DNA of 64,000 bases from a virus. The DNA lies in the IMG/VR virus record IMGVR_UViG_3300021440_000022, positions 1 through 64,000 of that record; one strand, given 5' to 3'. A program made the translations under genes and the position numbers. Under the pieces are notes generated by a model that was not told the origin of the DNA, did no database searches, and saw nothing but the letters and a program-made list of their open reading frames with translations. This document shows, piece by piece, positions 26,277-33,607 of the stretch (the first letter of the stretch is position 1; each line of letters opens with the position of its first letter).

Positions 26277-26773
26277 CACCAGACCCCGGCCGCGTAGAGC
26301 ACGCGGTTCAGTTGCGCCACCAGCCGGCCCAGGGCGTAGCACATCACCTCTTCGCCGGGCATGCGCCCCAAGTCCGCGCGCCGCCACCGCGCCCAGGCCA
26401 TGGCCGCGTGACCGCACTCGTGGCTGACGATCTCTCCGGGCCTGATGCGCAGGTCCTTGCAGCTCAGCCACATGTGCGCCACCACCGCGCCATTGTGCAG
26501 CCTCGGCGTGTCGGTGGACGCGCGCGCGAACGAGCGGACCATGCCCGCGCAGTGGAAGTCATCAGGGTCTGGTGGCCAGCCCTGCTGCCTGTTGGACTCG
26601 GCCAGCCGGCGCGCGTTTCTGCAGATCCTCACCTCCACCACGGCCCGCGGGAACTCTTGCCGGTCAGGGTAGATGCGGAAGACCCGGGCTGGCATCAGCC
26701 GATTGCGGTGCAGGACCACGTCGCGGCGCTCCAGCCGGCGCCGCTGCGGTTTCATGCGGCGCCGGTGCTTCAC
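26276..26773 (-). CDS. zinc-peptidase-like protein (HECGH), 165 aa
   Basis: GTG at 26773 is preferred because it gives a GTGA overlap with the small membrane gene; an ATG lies at 26755. The basic N-terminus precedes a domain with HECGH (EIVSHECGHAAMAWARW) and a downstream GEEVMCYALG that could provide the third zinc ligand. That layout is like compact zincins. It sits directly before terL. A role in packaging or head maturation is only a guess. Confidence 0.7.
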   Translation of the reverse strand: MKHRRRMKPQRRRLERRDVVLHRNRLMPARVFRIYPDRQEFPRAVVEVRICRNARRLAESNRQQGWPPDPDDFHCAGMVRSFARASTDTPRLHNGAVVAHMWLSCKDLRIRPGEIVSHECGHAAMAWARWRRADLGRMPGEEVMCYALGRLVAQLNRVLYAAGVW

Positions 26774-26910
26774 AGCGCCCCCAACCAGCACGCCAGCGCG
26801 GCGACGAACACCACGAAAGCGCCAATGACCTGGGCCATAGCCGAATCTTCGGCGTCCGCTCTCAGAGCCGTTTCCATTGCAGTCGGAAAAGAGGAGCCAG
26901 GTCCTTGCAT
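26770..26910 (-). CDS. 46-aa single-span membrane protein
   Basis: This short ORF begins with ATG at 26910, overlapping the previous stop as ATGA, and ends in a GTGA overlap with the next gene. The last 22 residues (VIGAFVVFVAALACWLGAL) form one membrane span. The overlaps on both sides support it as real. Function is unknown; a lysis-timing or membrane-tether role is possible but unsupported. Confidence 0.65.
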   Translation of the reverse strand: MQGPGSSFPTAMETALRADAEDSAMAQVIGAFVVFVAALACWLGAL

Positions 26911-27143
26911 CAGCGGCCCCCGAGCATGCGAAACCGGAGCCACGCTCCATGAACCTGATTCGCCGGGATCGGCACCACCGTCACCACGGCCGTGACCGGC
27001 GCGCGCCCGCGCTTCTCCTCGGTGTCACGATCGCGCGCGTGGCGCACCAGCGCCCGCCACAGTTCGCGCCCGAACAGGAAGGCCGACGGCTGCCACTTGG
27101 CCACCTGGTGCTGGTGGCGGTAGAAGGGGCTGCGGCGGCTCAT
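26910..27143 (-). CDS. small basic protein, 77 aa
   Basis: An ATGA overlap with the preceding gene and with the next one places it in the operon. The product is basic (RRSPFYRHQHQVAKW, RALVRHARDRDTEEKRGR) with a short hydrophobic strand (VTAVVTVVPI). No family is recognised. Confidence 0.68.
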   Translation of the reverse strand: MSRRSPFYRHQHQVAKWQPSAFLFGRELWRALVRHARDRDTEEKRGRAPVTAVVTVVPIPANQVHGAWLRFRMLGGR

Positions 27144-27928
27144 ACCTTGCCACCTTCCGGCCCGGCCACGGCTGGCTTGAAGCGCTGGATGCGCTCGGCC
27201 AGTACGCCCGTGTACTCGGCCATCGCCTTCCGCTGGCGTAGCAGCAGCATCCTGTCAGCCTCGTCCAGCCCGTCGAACATCGGCCCGCAGATGAAAGCGC
27301 CCAGCTTCCGCCCGCGCTCGGACATTTCGTGGTGCTCCTGCACCACGCGCTGCTCATGCGGGGCCAGCCCGGGCAGCAGGACGCCAGTGTGCGGGCCCAG
27401 TTTCGTCAGCCGTTCGACGGAATCGTCCAGAGTCTGCAGTTCGGCCAGCACCCGCATTGTGGTGGACAAGCCGACCGTGGCCAGGGCCTGCTCCACATCC
27501 ATGTCGCCGCGCCCGGCACGCATGTGAAGCATCTGCGCCAGCGGCCCCCACCGTTCGGGGTGTGCCCTTGTTGATGCGGCCGCGATCAGGCACTCGTGGA
27601 AGGTGTACGGCTTCAGGCGCAACCACTTCAGCGGCGCCAACCAGGCGTTCCTCTGGTCCCCATCCCAGACCACCGGCTGGCCAGCCGGTTCGGCCGGTAC
27701 AGATCCGCAGATCACGCTCTTCATCACCTTCACCACCTCATCGACCACTGGCGAGAGGCCTTCGGCAGTGGGAACCCCAGCAACCGCAAGGTCAAATAAC
27801 ACCAGCCTCATGGACCTGGCGTTGGCCTGCGTCTCGTCCGACACCATGATGTCCCAGCGCTTTGCAGACTGGTTCCATACCAGCAGCACCTCAACCTTTG
27901 GCGCAAATGCGTTTCTCACCGCTTCCAT
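27140..27928 (-). CDS. two-part protein with crAss001_48-like C-terminus, 262 aa
   Basis: ATG at 27928 overlaps the previous stop; a GTG lies one codon earlier. Residues 1-190 are unrecognised, with hydrophobic strands and several Trp. The final 65 residues (HEQRVVQEHHEMSERGRKLGAFI, then LLLRQRKAMAEYTGVLAERI) resemble a small helical phage family that I recall as crAss001_48-related, usually a separate protein. It looks like a fusion. Function is unknown. Confidence 0.7.
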   Translation of the reverse strand: MEAVRNAFAPKVEVLLVWNQSAKRWDIMVSDETQANARSMRLVLFDLAVAGVPTAEGLSPVVDEVVKVMKSVICGSVPAEPAGQPVVWDGDQRNAWLAPLKWLRLKPYTFHECLIAAASTRAHPERWGPLAQMLHMRAGRGDMDVEQALATVGLSTTMRVLAELQTLDDSVERLTKLGPHTGVLLPGLAPHEQRVVQEHHEMSERGRKLGAFICGPMFDGLDEADRMLLLRQRKAMAEYTGVLAERIQRFKPAVAGPEGGKV

Positions 27929-28704
27929 CACTTCCCCTTGCCGGCCCGCCTGGCCGCCTTCTTCGCCGCTGCTGCGGCCTTCTTGGCGCGGCAGGCCCGC
28001 TGCCTCCGCGCCGCCTCCGCTCGCTTCGCCTCTATACCAGCAGCCGCTGTATCAGGCTTTCCAGCCGGTCCGCCAGTTCGACCATGCTCATGCGCACGTT
28101 CGCCATGTCCTGCGGCAGCTTGTCGCTTCCCACCAGGTCCTGCGCCTGGCCTGGCGATGTGCTTTGCGGTGCCGACAGCACCCGCTCCAGCCGCCCCTCC
28201 AGGACGCCCACCAACGTGTGCAGGCTCGCCATGCCTGCGCACTGCAGGTTCAGCATGTGCTCCACCGGTGACGGCTGCGGTGGAATCTCCGGGCTGGGCT
28301 CGGGCTTGTAGAACCGATGCTGCGCGTTCTAGCCCACCAGCCGGTAGGTCTGGTCGCTGGTTTCGCACTGGGCCCTCTGGCACGCCATGCACTGGCAGCG
28401 GCCCAGCGCTGCCGCTACATCGCCTTGCTCCACCTGCCGCTTGGGGCTCATGAGTTTGTCGTTCATCTCGTCCTTTCGTTGGTTTCGCGGGTGCCGCCGC
28501 GCCGGGTTTCTTCACTCGTTTGACGGCCAACGGCCGCACCGGCTGGCCAGCGTCGTCGAAGTAGATGGAGCGCTCTGCGCCCGAGGCGGCAGCCATCGCG
28601 GCAGCCACAGCCGCGTCAAGTACGCCCAGCGCGCCACCGCACCCCGCGGCAGGGTCGTGCACACGCCGGCACATCGGGCAGCGGCGCCAGGCTGTCACGG
28701 GCAT
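27928..28704 (-). CDS. 258-codon frame with zinc-finger-like start and basic tail
   Basis: The N-terminal 75 residues look natural: CPMCRRVHDPAAGCGGALGVL, with Cys and His spaced like a small zinc site, then YFDDAGQPVRPLAVKRVKK. The last 35 residues are Lys/Arg/Ala-rich. The middle reads as Pro/Gly/Arg filler and is overlapped in another frame by two better-looking small ORFs (28329-28466 and 28032-28265). No stop occurs in this frame. It may be one protein with a disordered middle, or a short gene whose stop was lost. Confidence 0.5.
   Translation of the reverse strand: MPVTAWRRCPMCRRVHDPAAGCGGALGVLDAAVAAAMAAASGAERSIYFDDAGQPVRPLAVKRVKKPGAAAPAKPTKGRDERQTHEPQAAGGARRCSGSAGPLPVHGVPEGPVRNQRPDLPAGGLERAASVLQARAQPGDSTAAVTGGAHAEPAVRRHGEPAHVGGRPGGAAGAGAVGTAKHIARPGAGPGGKRQAAAGHGERAHEHGRTGGPAGKPDTAAAGIEAKRAEAARRQRACRAKKAAAAAKKAARRAGKGK
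28032..28265 (-). CDS. 77-aa helical protein nested in another frame
   Basis: It starts at GTG 28265 (an ATG lies three codons later). The product has natural-looking helices (MASLHTLVGVLEGRLERVL, then MSMVELADRLESLIQRLL). It overlaps the 27928-28704 frame completely. GGTGG lies at the start itself, so the ribosome site is weak. Function is unknown. Confidence 0.55.
   Translation of the reverse strand: MEHMLNLQCAGMASLHTLVGVLEGRLERVLSAPQSTSPGQAQDLVGSDKLPQDMANVRMSMVELADRLESLIQRLLV
28329..28466 (-). CDS. 45-aa Cys-rich protein nested in another frame
   Basis: ATG at 28466 follows AAGGA by 4-5 bases. The product contains CQCMACQRAQC, a compact Cys cluster that could bind zinc. It lies inside the 27928-28704 frame and ends with TAG. 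Short but with a plausible ribosome site. Confidence 0.5.
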   Translation of the reverse strand: MNDKLMSPKRQVEQGDVAAALGRCQCMACQRAQCETSDQTYRLVG

Positions 28705-28910
28705 GGCACCGGGTCCTCGTGGTCGGCGATCTGGTCGTCCAGGTCTTGCAGGCGCCAGACCATGCCAGCGTGCCGACGCAGGGCCTGCACTTGCCGCTCC
28801 CTGGGCATCGCGTCGTAGACGGGCCCGGTGATGAGCGCGTCCAGCGCCGCCGCGTCGTCGGCCAGGTCCTCGCGCAGGTAGCGCAGCATCCGCACGTTGG
28901 CGCCGCTCAC
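28695..28910 (-). CDS. 71-aa protein, operon-linked
   Basis: The GTG at 28910 forms a GTGA overlap with the upstream stop. The product is soluble and helical (LREDLADDAAALDALI, RQVQALRRHAGMVWRLQDLDDQI). Its stop overlaps the next start by 10 bases. Unknown function. Confidence 0.65.
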   Translation of the reverse strand: MSGANVRMLRYLREDLADDAAALDALITGPVYDAMPRERQVQALRRHAGMVWRLQDLDDQIADHEDPVPCP

Positions 28911-29137
28911 CACTCGCCCCCGACGGTCGCGGTTGGGAAGCGTGGATCGAACAGCGGCTCGGCCGGCAGCGTGCCAGACCACCACACCTCCACACCCTGG
29001 GCTCGCGCTGCCTCCGCCCGCTGGTGCTGGCGCGTCAGCCGCTCAAGCGCTCGCTGATCCCGCTCAAGCTGGCGCGCGCGCCTGGCTCGCAGCTTCGTGG
29101 CCCTGCGCTTGGCCGCGTTCGACTGCGCCCGGCTCAC
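28907..29137 (-). CDS. 76-aa basic coiled-coil protein
   Basis: GTG at 29137 overlaps the upstream stop (GTGA). The first 45 residues are strongly basic and helical (KRRATKLRARRARQLERDQ), then a short folded end (VWWSGTLPAEPLFDPRFP). Nucleic-acid binding is possible from charge alone. Confidence 0.65.
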   Translation of the reverse strand: MSRAQSNAAKRRATKLRARRARQLERDQRALERLTRQHQRAEAARAQGVEVWWSGTLPAEPLFDPRFPTATVGGEW

Positions 29138-29349
29138 AGGCGCACCTCGAACGGTTGTCCTGCTCTGGCGCTGGCGCGCGCCCGCTGCACAGCAGCCCAG
29201 GCCAGTACCGCCTCGTCCATGTCGCGGCCATAGGTGGCCACGCCTGCGCCGCGGCAGCGCCATCGCTGTACGCCGATCTGCTTTGGCAGCAGCATCACCC
29301 GCGGCTTCGGCCCCGCCGGAATGGCACGTGGCCTGATCTGCTCGTCCAT
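29134..29349 (-). CDS. 71-aa protein of unknown function
   Basis: GAAGGA lies about 8 bases before the ATG. The product begins with a basic, Pro-rich stretch and has GVATYGRDMDEAVLAWAAVQ as a likely helix. It is coupled to the next gene by GTGA. No family is recognised. Confidence 0.65.
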   Translation of the reverse strand: MDEQIRPRAIPAGPKPRVMLLPKQIGVQRWRCRGAGVATYGRDMDEAVLAWAAVQRARASARAGQPFEVRL

Positions 29350-29360
29350 GGGCGTGTCCT

Positions 29361-29723
29361 TCAGCCGGCTGTGACGTAGATCGACTGTGGGGCGTAGTAC
29401 GTGCGCGCCGGGTCGTCGGGGACCTCGGCCAGTTGCGCCTCGTGCGTCACCAGCAGGCCAAGCGGCGCCCCGGTGTCGTCCAGCGCCTGCACCTCCACGT
29501 GCAGGCCGCCGCCTGACTGCACGTCATCGAACGCCACGGTGTAGGCCAGGTTGCCGCCGCCATCGACCTCCGGGGCTCCGCCAGACGTGATGAATGCCTC
29601 CTGCAGGTCACCTGACGCCTCTTCGGTGATGGTGACACGGGTTGACCCGTAGTCCCGCCGGTCTGGCTGGATCGTCAGCGGCGTGACGCCGATGTGCACT
29701 TGAACGGGAATTCTTGCTGCCAT
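29361..29723 (-). CDS. 120-aa beta-sandwich-like protein
   Basis: ATG at 29723 is chosen because AGGAG lies 7 bases upstream. The product has the alternating strands of an Ig-like or decoration domain (STRVTITEEASGDLQEAFI, LAYTVAFDDV, LHVEVQALDDTGAPLGLLV). It could be a minor capsid or surface protein; this is inferred from predicted fold only. Confidence 0.66.
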   Translation of the reverse strand: MAARIPVQVHIGVTPLTIQPDRRDYGSTRVTITEEASGDLQEAFITSGGAPEVDGGGNLAYTVAFDDVQSGGGLHVEVQALDDTGAPLGLLVTHEAQLAEVPDDPARTYYAPQSIYVTAG

Positions 29724-29794
29724 GCATGGCTCCTGCTGTGTGACCGGATGCCCTCCGGCTGGGGTGGCCTGGCGCGCGCCCGGCCGATGAACTG

Positions 29795-30097
29795 TCACGG
29801 TTGCCCGCTTTGCATGAACACGTCGCGCCACTTTGCACCCGCTGGCAGTAGCCTGCGCCACCACCCCGCCGGCCTGGCCGCGATGGCCGCCTCAAGGTCA
29901 GCCAGCAGCCGCTCGGCTGTCGGGTGAACTATGGGCCGCACAGGCAGGCACCACAGAGCGGCGTGCTCGCGCACGTCTTTGCGCCACGCGTCGTAGGCGT
30001 GGCGCGGCTTCTCAACGTGACCAAGATCGGCCCCCAGCCACGGCGGGGCCGGCACAGGCGCGCCCACGGGCACAGGCGCCTCGCCCAGCCGGCTCAC
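29795..30097 (-). CDS. 100-aa protein between the terminase subunits
   Basis: An ATGA overlap links it to the upstream gene. A Pro-rich start is followed by a helical body with conserved-looking Trp and basic residues (HAYDAWRKDVREHAALWCL, PAGWWRRLLPAGAKWRDVF). Unknown function; the 71-base gap after it holds the next gene's leader. Confidence 0.68.
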   Translation of the reverse strand: MSRLGEAPVPVGAPVPAPPWLGADLGHVEKPRHAYDAWRKDVREHAALWCLPVRPIVHPTAERLLADLEAAIAARPAGWWRRLLPAGAKWRDVFMQSGQP

Positions 30098-30312
30098 GCG
30101 ATGGCCTCCATGGCCAGGCGCACCTGGTCGGCCGGCGCTTCCGCGCCCAGGGCCAGCACCAGCGCCGGCGCCCGGCCCGTGCGCTGGGCGTGCTCGCGCA
30201 CGCTGCGCTCGATCACTTCCACCAGCTCGCGGTCAGCTGGGTGGGCGTCGCGGATGTGCACGTCCATGCGCACGCCCAGGCGGCGCAGGTCAGTACGGTG
30301 TTGCGTCTGCAT
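30094..30312 (-). CDS. 72-aa protein overlapping the small terminase end
   Basis: GAGGAGGT lies 5 bases before the ATG at 30312, inside the last codons of the small terminase gene (23-base overlap). The product has strand MDVHIRD and helices ADRELVEVIERSVREHAQ and ADQVRLAMEAIA. Unknown function. Confidence 0.68.
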   Translation of the reverse strand: MQTQHRTDLRRLGVRMDVHIRDAHPADRELVEVIERSVREHAQRTGRAPALVLALGAEAPADQVRLAMEAIA

Positions 30313-31000
30313 CGGGTACCTCCTCAATCTCCGGCGGTTCCAGCTGTGGCGGCGCATCCGGGTCGCCGCGCCCGGTGTAGTCCTTGATGACGGCCAGCGG
30401 TGGCCCGTCGCCCACGATCGTGTTCAGGCCCCATGCCTCGCGCTCCAGCGTGACAGCCGTCTTCAACGCGCCCAGCAGTACGTCAGCCGTCTTCGCGCGG
30501 CCCGGCAGGTCCATCACCACCTGCGCCACCTGGCGCAGCAGCACGTCGGGCACCTCATCGCCCAGTGCCAGCAGCATGTGCACCTTCGCCAGCATTTCCG
30601 GCTCGTGTGTCACAGCGGCCATCTCCTGCATCAGCGCCTGCACGATCCCGCGCGCGTGGGCGATGTCACGCCGATGCGCCAGCCGCACCTGCATCAGCGC
30701 TTCAGCGCCCGCTTCAACCACGGCCTGCTCAGTCGCCGCTCGCGCCGTTTTTTGGCTCGCGTCAACTTGCGCGTTCAGCACCGCCTTGTTCACTTTCTCC
30801 TCGGCCCTGGCGTTGATGCGCGCGCGCAGGTCACGGGTCCACTTGTGCTTGCGCGCGTGTGACAGAAGGGCGGCGGGCGAGCACCCGATCTGCTGGGCCA
30901 TGTCACGCAGGGTGCGGATGCCGGCGCTGTATGCGGCGTGCACGCTCTCGTAGTCGGGCGGATCAAGATCGGCGCGGGTTGTGAGGGGCTTGCGTGACAT
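30290..31000 (-). CDS. terS: terminase small subunit
   Basis: The 236-residue protein begins with an HTH-like segment (SVHAAYSAGIRTLRDMAQQIGCSPAALLSHARKH), a long helical middle and a C-terminal end (AVTLEREAWGL...DDY-like acidic tail). This is the usual build of small terminases that bind the pac/cos region. It is the first gene of the late block. The ATG has no Shine-Dalgarno sequence and lies 7 bases after a CATAAT box, so the message is probably leaderless. Confidence 0.82.
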   Translation of the reverse strand: MSRKPLTTRADLDPPDYESVHAAYSAGIRTLRDMAQQIGCSPAALLSHARKHKWTRDLRARINARAEEKVNKAVLNAQVDASQKTARAATEQAVVEAGAEALMQVRLAHRRDIAHARGIVQALMQEMAAVTHEPEMLAKVHMLLALGDEVPDVLLRQVAQVVMDLPGRAKTADVLLGALKTAVTLEREAWGLNTIVGDGPPLAVIKDYTGRGDPDAPPQLEPPEIEEVPDADATPY

Positions 31001-31007
31001 GGGCGCG

Positions 31008-31037
31008 ATTATGGGGCCGTGTCACAAACCGTGCCAC
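31008..31037 (-). promoter_or_regulatory. terS promoter, predicted leaderless
   Basis: On the minus strand GTGGCA (31037-31032) and CATAAT (31013-31008) are 18 bases apart. The terS ATG starts 7 bases after the -10 box, so transcription would begin at or beside it. The -35 box lies inside the palindrome at 31031-31044. Confidence 0.55.
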
Positions 31038-31044
31038 CTGGCAC
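31031..31044. promoter_or_regulatory. operator-like palindrome GTGCCACCTGGCAC
   Basis: A perfect 6-2-6 palindrome overlapping the -35 box of terS. It shares GCCAC(C/G)TGG with sites at 31089, 47597 and 47655, so one regulator may bind all four. Confidence 0.6.
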
Positions 31045-31088
31045 CGGCAGGCTGGTGGTGCCGTAACACGTCGTTGCTGTGACCAAAA

Positions 31089-31102
31089 CCGCCACGTGGC
31101 GG
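31089..31102. promoter_or_regulatory. operator-like palindrome CCGCCACGTGGCGG
   Basis: A perfect 14-base palindrome. Its 12-base core CCGCCACGTGGC recurs exactly at 47655 in the other divergent gap. Confidence 0.65.
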
Positions 31103-31184
31103 GAACCGCGAGTGACGGTTTGCGTCGTGATTGCGCTTGCAACCTTGCGAAACAGGGTGGCACGGGCTGTGCACCTGTTGAGGC

Positions 31185-31355
31185 ATGAACACACCCACCG
31201 TTTACCTGCCGGTGACGCGCGAAGAACTCGCGCGGGCCAGCCGCGCCGAACTGGTTGCGTACCTGGGGGCCTGGTGCTTCCAGTGCTACGACAGCGAGAC
31301 CACCGACGAACTGCGTGACGCAGCCCTTGCGAACTACGACACCGAAGGAGCGTGA
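31185..31355 (+). CDS. 56-aa early protein
   Basis: First gene of the plus-strand block, starting at ATG 31185 after TTGAGGC. The product is acidic and helical (VTREELARASRAELVAYLGAWCFQCYDSETTDELR) with a CxxC. The next ATG is two bases after its stop. Unknown; expression early in infection is inferred from position. Confidence 0.65.
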   Translation: MNTPTVYLPVTREELARASRAELVAYLGAWCFQCYDSETTDELRDAALANYDTEGA

Positions 31356-31357
31356 CC

Positions 31358-31531
31358 ATGGACATGCCCGTGCGGCTTGCGATCGAGTTCCTGCTGGCCA
31401 GCGGCGCCCGGACCGCTGAGCGGCTGGACGCGCTGGTGGAGCACTACGCCAAGGCCTACGGCCTGACGCCCATGCTGGCCGACCTGCAGGCCGATGCGCG
31501 CAAGCGCGTGGCCGACCGACTGACCGACTGA
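31358..31531 (+). CDS. 57-aa early protein
   Basis: GAAGGAGCG before the ATG is a good ribosome site. The product is a short helical protein (LAIEFLLASGARTAERLDALVEHYAKAYG). No family is recognised. Confidence 0.65.
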   Translation: MDMPVRLAIEFLLASGARTAERLDALVEHYAKAYGLTPMLADLQADARKRVADRLTD

Positions 31532-31553
31532 CCCCACGACGAAGGAGCACGCC

Positions 31554-31901
31554 ATGGCAATGTCCAATCAGCTTCGCGGCGCCGCAGCGCTGGTCTACGC
31601 CGACGTCACTGCTGCGATGCAGAACGCTGAGGAACTGGGCGGCCCAGACCATGGCGACTATGTCGCGCTCATGCTGGCCATTGCCGCAGAAGCCAACGAA
31701 CGCGTGCGCTCCTACCGTGCTGCGCACCCAGAAGTCACGACGCCAGCCCCCGCGCTACCCGAGGGCTTCGAGGCGCTGGCCTTGGCCTTGCGGGACATCG
31801 GCAAGTACACCGGTGATGGGCCCAATACGACGCCATGGCGCGAGATCGTGCGCGGCCTTTCTGAGAAGGCGCGCGGCGCCCTTGCCGCTGCAGGACTTTG
31901 A
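31554..31901 (+). CDS. 115-aa early protein
   Basis: GAAGGAGCACGCC precedes the ATG. The product has a helical N-terminal half (LVYADVTAAMQNAEEL, VALMLAIAAEANERV) and a C-terminal helix after a Pro-rich linker. Unknown function. Confidence 0.68.
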   Translation: MAMSNQLRGAAALVYADVTAAMQNAEELGGPDHGDYVALMLAIAAEANERVRSYRAAHPEVTTPAPALPEGFEALALALRDIGKYTGDGPNTTPWREIVRGLSEKARGALAAAGL

Positions 31902-31955
31902 GCGCAGCGGCCTGCCCAGCGGCAGGCCAGTGCGATCACCCAACCGGAGCCCACC

Positions 31956-32549
31956 ATGGCCAAGAGTTTCATTGTTGACGGACGCGCGTACACCGAGCAG
32001 GAAATGCTTGCAGCCAACGACGAGGCGCCAGACATCTGCGAGTGGATCAAGAACGCGCGCCCCGGCGACACGTGCCCGAACGCGATGCTGGACTGCCGCT
32101 GCGTGGATGGCGGCCTGTTCAGCGCCGCCGTGGACGGGGCCATCAAGCAGTACGGCGAACAACTGCTGGGGCGGATGGTCGCCGACGGCGCCCGCGACAC
32201 CAGCGACGCCGAGATCGAGCGCACGCTGGCCGGCTGCGTGTGTGGGCCCATGCTGGTGGTGCTGGCGAAGGAAATGCGCCGCCGCGGGCTGCTGGTGCTG
32301 GACGGCAAGGCGACCCTGCGCAACGTCCTGGCGCCTCACTGGGTGGCGCTGATCGCCAAGCACGACGCGTGCGTGGTGACCACACCCGGCGGCCCGGACC
32401 TGCTGAACTGGGCTGCCGACGAGCCCTGCAGCATCGACATCATCAACGCGACAGCCTACGCCGACTCGTTCTGCGCGCAGTGGCCGGAGCAAGCGGACGC
32501 GCTGCGCGAACTGGCGTGCCAGCGTATCGGCGTGCTGGCGTGGGGTTGA
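31956..32549 (+). CDS. 197-aa early protein
   Basis: A folded, mixed protein with several Cys (CPNAMLDCRCVDGG, AGCVCGPML) and a helix-rich middle (MLVVLAKEMRRRGLLVLDG). The Cys spacing does not match a zinc finger I know. No homology is recognised. Confidence 0.7.
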   Translation: MAKSFIVDGRAYTEQEMLAANDEAPDICEWIKNARPGDTCPNAMLDCRCVDGGLFSAAVDGAIKQYGEQLLGRMVADGARDTSDAEIERTLAGCVCGPMLVVLAKEMRRRGLLVLDGKATLRNVLAPHWVALIAKHDACVVTTPGGPDLLNWAADEPCSIDIINATAYADSFCAQWPEQADALRELACQRIGVLAWG

Positions 32550-32554
32550 GAGCC

Positions 32555-33022
32555 ATGGCCACCACCTACACCACCCCCAAGGCCGGCGAGCACGTCATCA
32601 GCTTCGCCTACCCGGGCAGCGACACCGCCAGCAAGCTCGGGCAGGCTGAGCGCGGGTGCTTCGCCGTCCATCTGGTCGGCGAGGTGTTTGCCCACGCCAC
32701 CTACATCGCCTGCGTCGCCCACGTGGCCACGACGGGAACGCGCCCGGGCCGGTGGTCGATGGATCACCCGTGGAACCAGCACCTCTATCCCCACCACGAC
32801 GACGCGCCCGAGGCGCGGGCGTGGCACCAGCGGCTGGCCGACGAGGAGGCGGAGCGCGTCGCCGCAGCGGAGCGCACGCGCAAGCTGCTGGCCGCCGGGG
32901 GTCGCGTGACGATCGCCATGGATCCGACGCCCATGCGCACCGTCGTCACGGAGACGCACCACGACGCCGAAGGCAATGGCGTGGCCATCCGCAACGCCGG
33001 CGAACTCTGGGGGGCCCGGTGA
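32555..33022 (+). CDS. 155-aa early protein
   Basis: Starts at ATG 32555, five bases after the previous stop. The product has an aromatic N-terminal domain (FAVHLVGEVFAHATYIACVAH, HPWNQHLYPHHDD) and a charged helical C-terminal half (EARAWHQRLADEEAERVAAAERTRKLL). It ends in a TGATG overlap. Unknown. Confidence 0.68.
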   Translation: MATTYTTPKAGEHVISFAYPGSDTASKLGQAERGCFAVHLVGEVFAHATYIACVAHVATTGTRPGRWSMDHPWNQHLYPHHDDAPEARAWHQRLADEEAERVAAAERTRKLLAAGGRVTIAMDPTPMRTVVTETHHDAEGNGVAIRNAGELWGAR

Positions 33023-33225
33023 TGGCCGGCACCAACAACCACCGGCAGGCGCTGGACGCGCGCACCCAGCAGGAGATCGATGCCCACGTGCTGCGCGCGA
33101 TCTGGTGCAGCATCGAGGCGCACATGCACGACATCGATGGGGAGCCCGCTGCAGCGGCCGACGCCAGCCGCGACGCAGCCGCGCACGTGCGCTGCGCCAT
33201 GTTCCTGGCCGGACTGCGCGCGTAG
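33022..33225 (+). CDS. 67-aa early protein
   Basis: ATG overlaps the previous stop by one base. The product is a single-domain helical protein (ARTQQEIDAHVLRAIWCSIEAHMHDI, ADASRDAAAHVRCAMFLAGL). Unknown. Confidence 0.63.
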   Translation: MAGTNNHRQALDARTQQEIDAHVLRAIWCSIEAHMHDIDGEPAAAADASRDAAAHVRCAMFLAGLRA

Positions 33226-33241
33226 CGCCAAGGAGACCGCC

Positions 33242-33418
33242 GTGTTCGTGACGTTGATGGGCTTGCGTTGCTGGGTGGGGTGTGGCCGAGATCTGGTGTG
33301 GATCTGCTGGTACGTGGGCTTGCGCTGCCCCAGCAACCTCGTGACGATGTACCTGAGCGGCGAGCACGAGGACTACCTTGCCGCCGCCATCATGGCCTGC
33401 AACCAGTCAGGAGAATGA
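33242..33418 (+). CDS. 58-aa Cys/Trp-rich early protein
   Basis: AAGGAG lies 6 bases before the GTG start. The N-terminal half is hydrophobic and rich in Cys and Trp (LRCWVGCGRDLVWICWYVGLRC), which could touch the membrane or form disulfide/metal sites. Unknown function. Confidence 0.6.
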   Translation: MFVTLMGLRCWVGCGRDLVWICWYVGLRCPSNLVTMYLSGEHEDYLAAAIMACNQSGE

Positions 33419-33420
33419 GC

Positions 33421-33588
33421 ATGAGCACCGGCTACGACAACACCATGGCCTGCCGCGCCACCGTGCGGCTGCTGTTCCGCATGCGCCGGCACAGCGGCGC
33501 CGCCCGCGCCGAGTGCCAGCGCGCAGCCACGGCCCTGCACCTGCCCTGCCTGATGGCCCTGCGCGGCGTGCTGCGCAGCGTGATCTGA
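33421..33588 (+). CDS. 55-aa basic early protein
   Basis: AGGAGAATGAGC precedes the ATG at 33421. The product is basic and helical (RATVRLLFRMRRHSGAARAECQRAATALHL). Its size and charge are like small phage regulators, but nothing specific is recognised. Confidence 0.6.
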   Translation: MSTGYDNTMACRATVRLLFRMRRHSGAARAECQRAATALHLPCLMALRGVLRSVI

Positions 33589-33607
33589 CCACCACCGAAG
33601 GACATCC

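Larger units (their letters stand above)
31001..31184. promoter_or_regulatory. divergent control region between terS and the plus-strand early block
   Basis: This 184-base gap holds two perfect 14-base palindromes (31031-31044 and 31089-31102), a promoter-like pair for terS on the minus strand, and G/T-rich sequence before the plus-strand genes. I could not find a convincing sigma-70 pair for the plus direction; a phage-specific or weak promoter is possible. Confidence 0.65.

Noticed and set aside
24909-26297. 462-codon plus-strand frame over terL
   Set aside because: Antisense shadow of the terminase; repeated VL/RRV composition and no start signal.
27928-28995. Full 355-codon frame upstream to 28995 as one gene
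   Set aside because: The first 97 codons overlap two well-supported genes with GTGA couplings and read as Arg/Pro-rich shadow; the start at 28704 fits better.
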